DNA of 35,010 nt from Utricularia gibba (lineage: Eukaryota; Streptophyta; Magnoliopsida; Lamiales; Lentibulariaceae), in assembly GCA_002189035.1 (NCBI GenBank), contig NEEC01000067.1, positions 1 through 35,010 of the forward strand, given 5' to 3'. Made by a program: the position numbers and the translations under genes. Shown here in pieces: positions 1 through 9,218 of this stretch. The notes under the pieces are model-generated. The model made no database searches and was not told the DNA's origin. It saw only the letters and a program-made list of their open reading frames with translations. Each line of letters begins with the position of its first letter. Position 1 is the first letter of the stretch.

Positions 1-2327
1 ATTTTTTTTGTCATTGTAGAAAGCTCATCACGCCACGCACACCACCCTGGAGAGGTTTCAACAGCTGTTATGAACTCACAACCCCTTGCTCAGCAGATTC
101 AGTAAAATTCTCTAACACTTGGGCTTCCAACGGATCATATCCCATATTCATTCATACGAAATTGTGCAAGAATAATGTGACTTTGAGTTTGAACTAGATA
201 GTAGGACGCTGATCGAAGAATGGCCCATCGAGTCTCTAAAATTGGCCGTCCTCGCTCAACAAATGTGGGGTGCACGTGACATCCCAATTTCAACAAATGC
301 ATCATGATTTTCGTCGAGTGGGCCCATGAGCCCGTCCGAACCCGGGGCCCGGGCCAAGGGCCCCTCGAGAGCGCCCGCCTCAATACGAGGAGGTGTTCCT
401 TCAAAAACCATATACGCGTCTCGTCACAACCCAACGTTAATAAATGCATCACTTTTTTGGCGCGCTACTGCTGACTTTGGGCCTGAGTTCGGCACGACCT
501 CCGGCTCGATCAGGGTGCCCCACCGAGAGCTCCTCCTTAAGTATAAAGTGTGTTGTTGAAAAAAACCGTGTGCGGTTCTCGTGACATCCTAACTTCAACA
601 AATGCATCACGATTTTCGTCGAGTCGGACGGGACCGGGCTCCCGGGGCCCGGACGAGGCGCAGCGCCCCCTCCCCTCCCCCAAAACTAGAAGGTGTTCCA
701 TGGAAAACCATTTAGGCGGCTCGTGACAACCCAAAGTTAATAAATGCATCACTTTCTTTGCCGGGCTACAATGACTTTACGCTCGAGCCTGGTACGACGT
801 ATGGGAAGATTCGAGTGCCCCCCGAGAGCGTCTCCACAAGTATAAAGCGTGTTGTTGAAAAAACCGTGTTGGTGCACGTGACATCCTAATTTCAACAAAT
901 GTGTCACGATTTTCGCCGAGTGGGACCAGAGTGGGCTCATCAGCCAGACCGAACCCGGGGCCCAAGCCAAGGGCCCCTCGAGAGCGCCCCCCACAAAACT
1001 AGATGGTGTTCCACGAAAAAAAATTAGGCGGCTCGTGATAACCCAACGCTAAGAAATGCATCCCTTTTTTCGCCGGGCTAAAACTGACTTTGGGCTCATG
1101 CCCGCGCGACCCCAGCCCGTGTGCATACGCAGCAGCACCACGAGGCCACATGGGCTTGGTTAATGCCCGCGTGCTCGAGCAGCAGCCACAAGGCCATACG
1201 GCCGTGGAAAAAAAGAAAAACAACCATAAAATACAATAAGCCAAAAATAAAAAATAAAATTGATAAACCCTTGGTTCGGTTCGGGCCCAATCAAAACCCG
1301 TAGGGTTTAACCCGTTCGGGTTGAACAGAAAGACAACCCCATGGGTCATGCAAACTGTAATACCCAGAATTTCATCGGGTTGGGTCCGAACCTGAATGGA
1401 TCCAACCCAGGCCCATCTCTAATCATAATCATATGATATAGGTTTATTAAATTATAAATAATTGAAATACATTATTTATTAAACCGTAGGATAACTGTGA
1501 AAGCTTCTTTGACTTAATTATACCATTTGATCCTCAGTTGTACTTTGGATGGAGTGTGTATTTTTACTTTAGTCAATTTAATTAGCATTCGATCCTTGGT
1601 TATGATTCAGATCATATTTGCTATTTTTTTACTTTAAATATTTTTATTATCATTCGATCCTTAAGTATAATGCGGATCGAGCGCGTATTTTTTATTTTAA
1701 TATTTTTTATTAGCATTCGAACGTTAGGTATGCTGCGGATCGAGCGTATATTTTTCACTCTCATATTTTTATTAGCCTTAGATCCTTAGGTATACTTTGG
1801 ATCGAGTGCATATTCATTTATTTTAAATCTTAATTAGCGTTCCACCGTTAGGAGCAATTTAGAACGTGTATACATTACAATGCCATGCCACACGGGCGTG
1901 GTTTACGCACAACCCACGCCCGTGTGCCCTTGCAATGTAAACACGCTCCACATTGCTCCTAAGGATCGAGCGTTAACACAAGTTTCAAGTAAACCATCTC
2001 CACTCGATCCGAATCATGTCTAAAGACCGAAAGCCAATAAAAATATTAAAATAAAAAATATACGCTCGATCCGCATCATATCTTAGAATCGAATGCAAAT
2101 AGAATCGTTCAAATAAAAAATATACACTCGATTGGAATCTAACCAAGGATCGAATGCTAATTAAAATGATTAAAATAAAAATGCACACTCCATCCAAAGT
2201 ATAACTAAGGGTCGAATGCTAATAAAATTAAAAACTAAGAAACTTTCACATGTAGTATATGCTTTAATAACTAACGTATTTACATTATTTATATTTTAAT
2301 AAACATATATCACATGATTATAAAAAT
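1..2327 (+). repeat. Monomer copy 1 (2,327 bp, indel-rich edge copy)
   Basis: The Harbinger relic lies at about 12-260 (minus strand) and the Foldback-type inverted repeat at about 1425-2321. Compared with the interior copies it has six T instead of seven near 471, an extra A at 522 inside a C-run (shared with copies 10 and 11), a G-to-C change plus a shortened C-tract near 661-682, a missing G near 870, two missing bases near 1100-1115, a T missing in the AT-rich arm near 1520 and a T missing near 2140. Several of these are private to this copy, which lies at the window edge. Confidence 0.95.
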
Positions 2328-4658
2328 ATTTTTTTTGTCATTGTAGAAAGCTCATCACGCCACGCACACCACCCTGGAGAGGTTTCAACAGCTGTTATGA
2401 ACTCACAACCCCTTGCTCAGCAGATTCAGTAAAATTCTCTAACACTTGGGCTTCCAACGGATCATATCCCATATTCATTCATACGAAATTGTGCAAGAAT
2501 AATGTGACTTTGAGTTTGAACTAGATAGTAGGACGCTGATCGAAGAATGGCCCATCGAGTCTCTAAAATTGGCCGTCCTCGCTCAACAAATGTGGGGTGC
2601 ACGTGACATCCCAATTTCAACAAATGCATCATGATTTTCGTCGAGTGGGCCCATGAGCCCGTCCGAACCCGGGGCCCGGGCCAAGGGCCCCTCGAGAGCG
2701 CCCGCCTCAATACGAGGAGGTGTTCCTTCAAAAACCATATACGCGTCTCGTCACAACCCAACGTTAATAAATGCATCACTTTTTTTGGCGCGCTACTGCT
2801 GACTTTGGGCCTGAGTTCGGCACGACCTCCGGCTCGATCAGGGTGCCCCCCGAGAGCTCCTCCTTAAGTATAAAGTGTGTTGTTGAAAAAAACCGTGTGC
2901 GGTTCTCGTGACATCCTAACTTCAACAAATGCATCACGATTTTCGTCGAGTCGGACGGGACCGGGCTCCCGGGGCCCGGACGAGGCGCAGCGCCCGCTCC
3001 CCCCCCCCAAAACTAGAAGGTGTTCCATGGAAAACCATTTAGGCGGCTCGTGACAACCCAAAGTTAATAAATGCATCACTTTCTTTGCCGGGCTACAATG
3101 ACTTTACGCTCGAGCCTGGTACGACGTATGGGAAGATTCGAGTGCCCCCCGAGAGCGTCTCCACAAGTATAAAGCGTGTTGTTGAAAAAACCGTGTTGGG
3201 TGCACGTGACATCCTAATTTCAACAAATGTGTCACGATTTTCGCCGAGTGGGACCAGAGTGGGCTCATCAGCCAGACCGAACCCGGGGCCCAAGCCAAGG
3301 GCCCCTCGAGAGCGCCCCCCACAAAACTAGATGGTGTTCCACGAAAAAAAATTAGGCGGCTCGTGATAACCCAACGCTAAGAAATGCATCCCTTTTTTCG
3401 CCGGGCTAAAACTGACTTTGGGCTCATGCCCGGCGCGACCCCCAGCCCGTGTGCATACGCAGCAGCACCACGAGGCCACATGGGCTTGGTTAATGCCCGC
3501 GTGCTCGAGCAGCAGCCACAAGGCCATACGGCCGTGGAAAAAAAGAAAAACAACCATAAAATACAATAAGCCAAAAATAAAAAATAAAATTGATAAACCC
3601 TTGGTTCGGTTCGGGCCCAATCAAAACCCGTAGGGTTTAACCCGTTCGGGTTGAACAGAAAGACAACCCATGGGTCATGCAAACTGTAATACCCAGAATT
3701 TCATCGGGTTGGGTCCGAACCTGAATGGATCCAACCCAGGCCCATCTCTAATCATAATCATATGATATAGGTTTATTAAATTATAAATAATTGAAATACA
3801 TTATTTATTAAACCGTAGGATAACTGTGAAAGCTTCTTTGACTTAATTATTACCATTTGATCCTCAGTTGTACTTTGGATGGAGTGTGTATTTTTACTTT
3901 AGTCAATTTAATTAGCATTCGATCCTTGGTTATGATTCAGATCATATTTGCTATTTTTTTACTTTAAATATTTTTATTATCATTCGATCCTTAAGTATAA
4001 TGCGGATCGAGCGCGTATTTTTTATTTTAATATTTTTTATTAGCATTCGAACGTTAGGTATGCTGCGGATCGAGCGTATATTTTTCACTCTCATATTTTT
4101 ATTAGCCTTAGATCCTTAGGTATACTTTGGATCGAGTGCATATTCATTTATTTTAAATCTTAATTAGCGTTCCACCGTTAGGAGCAATTTAGAACGTGTA
4201 TACATTACAATGCCATGCCACACGGGCGTGGTTTACGCACAACCCACGCCCGTGTGCCCTTGCAATGTAAACACGCTCCACATTGCTCCTAAGGATCGAG
4301 CGTTAACACAAGTTTCAAGTAAACCATCTCCACTCGATCCGAATCATGTCTAAAGACCGAAAGCCAATAAAAATATTAAAATAAAAAATATACGCTCGAT
4401 CCGCATCATATCTTAGAATCGAATGCAAATAGAATCGTTCAAATAAAAAATATACACTCGATTGGAATCTTAACCAAGGATCGAATGCTAATTAAAATGA
4501 TTAAAATAAAAATGCACACTCCATCCAAAGTATAACTAAGGGTCGAATGCTAATAAAATTAAAAACTAAGAAACTTTCACATGTAGTATATGCTTTAATA
4601 ACTAACGTATTTACATTATTTATATTTTAATAAACATATATCACATGATTATAAAAAT
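2328..4658 (+). repeat. Monomer copy 2 (2,331 bp)
   Basis: The Harbinger relic lies at about 2339-2587 and the inverted repeat at 3754-4652. The T that normally splits the long C-tract near 3000-3009 is absent, leaving an unbroken run of ten C (shared with copy 10). One C is missing before the ccatggg near 3668. Confidence 0.95.
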
Positions 4659-6992
4659 ATTTTTTTTGTCATTGTAGAAAGCTCATCACGCCACGCACAC
4701 CACCCTGGAGAGGTTTCAACAGCTGTTATGAACTCACAACCCCTTGCTCAGCAGATTCAGTAAAATTCTCTAACACTTGGGCTTCCAACGGATCATATCC
4801 CATATTCATTCATACGAAATTGTGCAAGAATAATGTGACTTTGAGTTTGAACTAGATAGTAGGACGCTGATCGAAGAATGGCCCATCGAGTCTCTAAAAT
4901 TGGCCGTCCTCGCTCAACAAATGTGGGGTGCACGTGACATCCCAATTTCAACAAATGCATCATGATTTTCGTCGAGTGGGCCCATGAGCCCGTCCGAACC
5001 CGGGGCCCGGGCCAAGGGCCCCTCGAGAGCGCCCGCCTCAATACGAGGAGGTGTTCCTTCAAAAACCATATACGCGTCTCGTCACAACCCAACGTTAATA
5101 AATGCATCACTTTTTTTGGCGCGCTACTGCTGACTTTGGGCCTGAGTTCGGCACGACCTCCGGCTCGATCAGGGTGCCCCCCGAGAGCTCCTCCTTAAGT
5201 ATAAAGTGTGTTGTTGAAAAAAACCGTGTGCGGTTCTCGTGACATCCTAACTTCAACAAATGCATCACGATTTTCGTCGAGTCGGACGGGACCGGGCTCC
5301 CGGGGCCCGGACGAGGCGCAGCGCCCGCTCCCCTCCCCCCCAAAACTAGAAGGTGTTCCATGGAAAACCATTTAGGCGGCTCGTGACAACCCAAAGTTAA
5401 TAAATGCATCACTTTCTTTGCCGGGCTACAATGACTTTACGCTCGAGCCTGGTACGACGTATGGGAAGATTCGAGTGCCCCCCGAGAGCGTCTCCACAAG
5501 TATAAAGCGTGTTGTTGAAAAAACCGTGTTGGGTGCACGTGACATCCTAATTTCAACAAATGTGTCACGATTTTCGCCGAGTGGGACCAGAGTGGGCTCA
5601 TCAGCCAGACCGAACCCGGGGCCCAAGCCAAGGGCCCCTCGAGAGCGCCCCCCACAAAACTAGATGGTGTTCCACGAAAAAAAATTAGGCGGCTCGTGAT
5701 AACCCAACGCTAAGAAATGCATCCCTTTTTTCGCCGGGCTAAAACTGACTTTGGGCTCATGCCCGGCGCGACCCCCAGCCCGTGTGCATACGCAGCAGCA
5801 CCACGAGGCCACATGGGCTTGGTTAATGCCCGCGTGCTCGAGCAGCAGCCACAAGGCCATACGGCCGTGGAAAAAAAGAAAAACAACCATAAAATACAAT
5901 AAGCCAAAAATAAAAAATAAAATTGATAAACCCTTGGTTCGGTTCGGGCCCAATCAAAACCCGTAGGGTTTAACCCGTTCGGGTTGAACAGAAAGACAAC
6001 CCCATGGGTCATGCAAACTGTAATACCCAGAATTTCATCGGGTTGGGTCCGAACCTGAATGGATCCAACCCAGGCCCATCTCTAATCATAATCATATGAT
6101 ATAGGTTTATTAAATTATAAATAATTGAAATACATTATTTATTAAACCGTAGGATAACTGTGAAAGCTTCTTTGACTTAATTATTACCATTTGATCCTCA
6201 GTTGTACTTTGGATGGAGTGTGTATTTTTACTTTAGTCAATTTAATTAGCATTCGATCCTTGGTTATGATTCAGATCATATTTGCTATTTTTTTACTTTA
6301 AATATTTTTATTATCATTCGATCCTTAAGTATAATGCGGATCGAGCGCGTATTTTTTATTTTAATATTTTTTATTAGCATTCGAACGTTAGGTATGCTGC
6401 GGATCGAGCGTATATTTTTCACTCTCATATTTTTATTAGCCTTAGATCCTTAGGTATACTTTGGATCGAGTGCATATTCATTTATTTTAAATCTTAATTA
6501 GCGTTCCACCGTTAGGAGCAATTTAGAACGTGTATACATTACAATGCCATGCCACACGGGCGTGGTTTACGCACAACCCACGCCCGTGTGCCCTTGCAAT
6601 GTAAACACGCTCCACATTGCTCCTAAGGATCGAGCGTTAACACAAGTTTCAAGTAAACCATCTCCACTCGATCCGAATCATGTCTAAAGACCGAAAGCCA
6701 ATAAAAATATTAAAATAAAAAATATACGCTCGATCCGCATCATATCTTAGAATCGAATGCAAATAGAATCGTTCAAATAAAAAATATACACTCGATTGGA
6801 ATCTTAACCAAGGATCGAATGCTAATTAAAATGATTAAAATAAAAATGCACACTCCATCCAAAGTATAACTAAGGGTCGAATGCTAATAAAATTAAAAAC
6901 TAAGAAACTTTCACATGTAGTATATGCTTTAATAACTAACGTATTTACATTATTTATATTTTAATAAACATATATCACATGATTATAAAAAT
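4659..6992 (+). repeat. Monomer copy 3 (2,334 bp, reference-like)
   Basis: The Harbinger relic lies at about 4670-4918 and the inverted repeat at 6088-6986. The variable C-tract is C4-T-C7 (ending at 5341) and the later C-run before acaaaac is C6. I saw no private substitution, so this copy is close to the array consensus. Confidence 0.95.
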
Positions 6993-7003
6993 ATTTTTTT
7001 TGT

Positions 7004-7252
7004 CATTGTAGAAAGCTCATCACGCCACGCACACCACCCTGGAGAGGTTTCAACAGCTGTTATGAACTCACAACCCCTTGCTCAGCAGATTCAGTAAAAT
7101 TCTCTAACACTTGGGCTTCCAACGGATCATATCCCATATTCATTCATACGAAATTGTGCAAGAATAATGTGACTTTGAGTTTGAACTAGATAGTAGGACG
7201 CTGATCGAAGAATGGCCCATCGAGTCTCTAAAATTGGCCGTCCTCGCTCAAC
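7004..7252 (-). pseudogene. PIF/Harbinger transposase C-terminal relic (one per monomer)
   Basis: Read on the minus strand, this stretch carries pieces of the DDE_Tnp_4 / HARBI1-like transposase C-terminus in the right order but in broken frames. Positions are quoted in copy 1, where the same relic is 12-260. VER at 252-260 is followed by a degenerate match to the family's ER..G.LK.R motif, then RWAILR at 213-230, then YY and TQ, then an I-I-L stretch. The family hallmark L-HNF appears at 158-170 if one inserted base (167) is skipped. An extra in-frame TGA precedes MNMGYDPLEAQ (reading from 151 downward), which runs to a TAA at 68-70, and WRDEL follows in another frame at 21-35. PIF/Harbinger transposases cut and paste DNA elements. 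Only the last third or less is present here, with at least two frameshifts and stops, so it cannot be functional. The upstream catalytic domain is absent; its place is taken by the 150-bp repeats. The Foldback-type element abuts its C-terminal end. Identification is from motif recognition, not alignment. Confidence 0.75.
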
Positions 7253-7267
7253 AAATGTGGGGTGCAC

Positions 7268-7414
7268 GTGACATCCCAATTTCAACAAATGCATCATGAT
7301 TTTCGTCGAGTGGGCCCATGAGCCCGTCCGAACCCGGGGCCCGGGCCAAGGGCCCCTCGAGAGCGCCCGCCTCAATACGAGGAGGTGTTCCTTCAAAAAC
7401 CATATACGCGTCTC
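7268..7414 (+). repeat. ~150-bp unit 1 (type A)
   Basis: Starts gtgacatcccaatttcaac and contains ttttcgtcgagtgggccc and a dense G/C palindromic patch (cccggggcccgggcc). It follows directly on the Harbinger relic. The junction contains caacaaatgtgg, which resembles the start of unit 5, so the exact boundary is blurred. Confidence 0.8.
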
Positions 7415-7572
7415 GTCACAACCCAACGTTAATAAATGCATCACTTTTTTTGGCGCGCTACTGCTGACTTTGGGCCTGAGTTCGGCACGACCTCCGGCTC
7501 GATCAGGGTGCCCCCCGAGAGCTCCTCCTTAAGTATAAAGTGTGTTGTTGAAAAAAACCGTGTGCGGTTCTC
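7415..7572 (+). repeat. ~150-bp unit 2 (type B)
   Basis: Starts gtcacaacccaacgttaat, with a T7 run before ggcgcgc. It contains the C6 run that carries an inserted A in copies 1, 10 and 11, and a tataaag motif at 7534-7540. Confidence 0.8.
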
Positions 7573-7715
7573 GTGACATCCTAACTTCAACAAATGCATC
7601 ACGATTTTCGTCGAGTCGGACGGGACCGGGCTCCCGGGGCCCGGACGAGGCGCAGCGCCCGCTCCCTCCCCCCAAAAACTAGAAGGTGTTCCATGGAAAA
7701 CCATTTAGGCGGCTC
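7573..7715 (+). repeat. ~150-bp unit 3 (type A), with the most variable C-tract
   Basis: Starts gtgacatcctaacttcaac. Near its middle, gcgcccgct leads into the split C-tract whose length differs most among copies (C3-C4, T, C5-C7, or an unbroken C10). Confidence 0.8.
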
Positions 7716-7871
7716 GTGACAACCCAAAGTTAATAAATGCATCACTTTCTTTGCCGGGCTACAATGACTTTACGCTCGAGCCTGGTACGACGTATGGGAA
7801 GATTCGAGTGCCCCCCGAGAGCGTCTCCACAAGTATAAAGCGTGTTGTTGAAAAAACCGTGTTGGGTGCAC
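7716..7871 (+). repeat. ~150-bp unit 4 (type B)
   Basis: Starts gtgacaacccaaagttaat and contains actttacgctcgagcctgg, an invariant ccccccgagagcg and a second tataaag motif at 7834-7840. Confidence 0.8.
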
Positions 7872-8029
7872 GTGACATCCTAATTTCAACAAATGTGTCA
7901 CGATTTTCGCCGAGTGGGACCAGAGTGGGCTCATCAGCCAGACCGAACCCGGGGCCCAAGCCAAGGGCCCCTCGAGAGCGCCCCCCCACAAAACTAGATG
8001 GTGTTCCACGAAAAAAAATTAGGCGGCTC
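7872..8029 (+). repeat. ~150-bp unit 5 (type A)
   Basis: Starts gtgacatcctaatttcaac, then aaatgtgtcacg where other units have aaatgcatcacg. It contains ccaagggcccctcgagagcg, as unit 1 does, and ends in a C-run that toggles between six and seven C among copies. Confidence 0.8.
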
Positions 8030-8118
8030 GTGATAACCCAACGCTAAGAAATGCATCCCTTTTTTCGCCGGGCTAAAACTGACTTTGGGCTCATGCCCGG
8101 CGCGACCCCCAGCCCGTG
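8030..8118 (+). repeat. ~150-bp unit 6 (type B, truncated)
   Basis: Starts gtgataacccaacgctaag and stays alignable to units 2 and 4 through actttgggctcatgcccgg. It then loses similarity about 60-70 bp before a full unit would end, where the CAG/GGCC segment begins. Confidence 0.7.
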
Positions 8119-8202
8119 TGCATACGCAGCAGCACCACGAGGCCACATGGGCTTGGTTAATGCCCGCGTGCTCGAGCAGCAGCCACAAGGCCATACGGCC
8201 GT
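8119..8202 (+). repeat. CAG/GGCC-rich segment with a 50-bp-offset internal duplication
   Basis: cgcagcagcaccacgaggcc (from 8125) and a diverged second copy reading gagcagcagccacaaggcc (from 8175) are offset by 50 bp. Each is followed by a similar caca/cata-gg context. The segment ends in the palindrome acggccgt. No known element is recognised. Confidence 0.5.
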
Positions 8203-8269
8203 GGAAAAAAAGAAAAACAACCATAAAATACAATAAGCCAAAAATAAAAAATAAAATTGATAAACCCTT
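8203..8269 (+). other. A-rich low-complexity stretch
   Basis: Runs of A interrupted by single G, T or C (A7-G-A5, then aaaaataaaaaataaaa) separate the GC-rich block from the hAT-like end. The A-tract length differs in copies 8, 14 and 15. It could be a degraded poly-A tail of an inserted retroelement, but no retroelement body is recognisable upstream. Confidence 0.5.
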
Positions 8270-8418
8270 GGTTCGGTTCGGGCCCAATCAAAACCCGTAG
8301 GGTTTAACCCGTTCGGGTTGAACAGAAAGACAACCCCATGGGTCATGCAAACTGTAATACCCAGAATTTCATCGGGTTGGGTCCGAACCTGAATGGATCC
8401 AACCCAGGCCCATCTCTA
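8270..8418 (+). mobile_element. Probable hAT-type element end (right terminus)
   Basis: The segment is dense in ggttcgg, gggtttaaccc, cgttcgggtt, gggttgggtccgaacc and ccaaccc motifs in both orientations and ends in cccatctcta (8409-8418). Subterminal CCCGAACCC/GGGTTCGGG-type repeats with a terminal C-A-T-C-(C/T)-C-T-A are typical of many plant non-autonomous hAT elements. I could not find a matching tagagatggg left terminus or an 8-bp target duplication in the monomer. It is therefore at most a truncated end, and the assignment is by family resemblance only. Confidence 0.4.
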
Positions 8419-8520
8419 ATCATAATCATATGATATAGGTTTATTAAATTATAAATAATTGAAATACATTATTTATTAAACCGTAGGATAACTGTGAAAG
8501 CTTCTTTGACTTAATTATTA

Positions 8521-8896
8521 CCATTTGATCCTCAGTTGTACTTTGGATGGAGTGTGTATTTTTACTTTAGTCAATTTAATTAGCATTCGATCCTTGGTTA
8601 TGATTCAGATCATATTTGCTATTTTTTTACTTTAAATATTTTTATTATCATTCGATCCTTAAGTATAATGCGGATCGAGCGCGTATTTTTTATTTTAATA
8701 TTTTTTATTAGCATTCGAACGTTAGGTATGCTGCGGATCGAGCGTATATTTTTCACTCTCATATTTTTATTAGCCTTAGATCCTTAGGTATACTTTGGAT
8801 CGAGTGCATATTCATTTATTTTAAATCTTAATTAGCGTTCCACCGTTAGGAGCAATTTAGAACGTGTATACATTACAATGCCATGCCACACGGGCG
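8521..8896 (+). repeat. Left-arm 62-bp subrepeats (six units)
   Basis: Spacings between unit starts are 62, 65, 63, 62 and 62 bp. Units share a (g/t)cattcgatcc-like start, a central ggatcgagcgtat-like block and a T-rich end (tttattttaatatttttatt). Unit 6 runs into the central hairpin. Confidence 0.85.
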
Positions 8897-8924
8897 TGGT
8901 TTACGCACAACCCACGCCCGTGTG
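8887..8924. other. Central hairpin of the inverted repeat
   Basis: cacacgggcgtgg (8887-8899) pairs perfectly with ccacgcccgtgtg (8912-8924) across a 12-base loop (8900-8911). It is a GC-rich 13-bp stem in an otherwise AT-rich region. Pairing continues outward imperfectly (acattacaatg with cattgcaatgt-type sequence, then taggagcaat with attgctccta). It marks the symmetry axis of the palindrome and recurs in each monomer about 403-440 bp before the start of the next. Confidence 0.9.
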
Positions 8925-9218
8925 CCCTTGCAATGTAAACACGCTCCACATTGCTCCTAAGGATCGAGCGTTAACACAAGTTTCAAGTAAACCATCTCCA
9001 CTCGATCCGAATCATGTCTAAAGACCGAAAGCCAATAAAAATATTAAAATAAAAAATATACGCTCGATCCGCATCATATCTTAGAATCGAATGCAAATAG
9101 AATCGTTCAAATAAAAAATATACACTCGATTGGAATCTTAACCAAGGATCGAATGCTAATTAAAATGATTAAAATAAAAATGCACACTCCATCCAAAGTA
9201 TAACTAAGGGTCGAATGC
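8915..9218 (-). repeat. Right-arm 62-bp subrepeats (five units, inverted)
   Basis: On the minus strand the units read like those of the left arm, with an exact 62-bp step between matching motifs. There is one unit fewer than on the left, which accounts for most of the difference in arm length. Unit 1 of the two arms is the best match, sharing ctttggatggagtgtg. Confidence 0.85.

Larger units (their letters stand above)
7268..8118 (+). repeat. GC-rich block: six degenerate ~150-bp units arranged as three ~300-bp dimers
   Basis: A gtgacatcc/gtgacaaccc motif followed about 17 bases later by aaatgcatcac recurs at 7268, 7415, 7573, 7716, 7872 and 8030 (spacings 147, 158, 143, 156 and 158). Units 1, 3 and 5 share a GC-rich interior (gaacccggggccc, cctcgagagcgccc). 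Units 2, 4 and 6 share actttgggc/actttacgc, a g-tacgac-type stretch, ccccccgagagc and gtataaag. Unit ends are homologous across both types (gtgttccatggaaaacc versus gtgttgttgaaaaaacc, then gg-ctcgtgac). The best model is a ~150-bp repeat that diverged into A and B types and then amplified as an A-B dimer. The same block occurs in all 15 monomers. No coding potential is credible; open frames here repeat with the units. Confidence 0.85.

Noticed and set aside
1-20. tttgtcattgtag as an intron 3' splice site followed by an exon
   Set aside because: The sequence after it is the Harbinger relic in the opposite orientation, and no plus-strand exon of any known protein follows.
3418-3633. Recurrent 61-101-codon open frames on both strands around the CAG/GGCC segment
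   Set aside because: Overlapping open frames on both strands of a GC-rich repeat are expected by composition. They have no recognisable domain and change frame with homopolymer length.
8270-8290. RNA polymerase III B-box-like ggttcgggccc, suggesting a SINE or tRNA
   Set aside because: It is one mismatch from the B-box consensus, but there is no A-box at the right distance, no cloverleaf and no terminator; the motif fits the surrounding GGTTCGG repeats.
8290-8320. Telomere-like agggttta next to aaccc motifs
   Set aside because: Only a single TTTAGGG-like unit occurs, embedded in GGGTTCGGG-type hAT-like sequence; there is no telomeric tandem.
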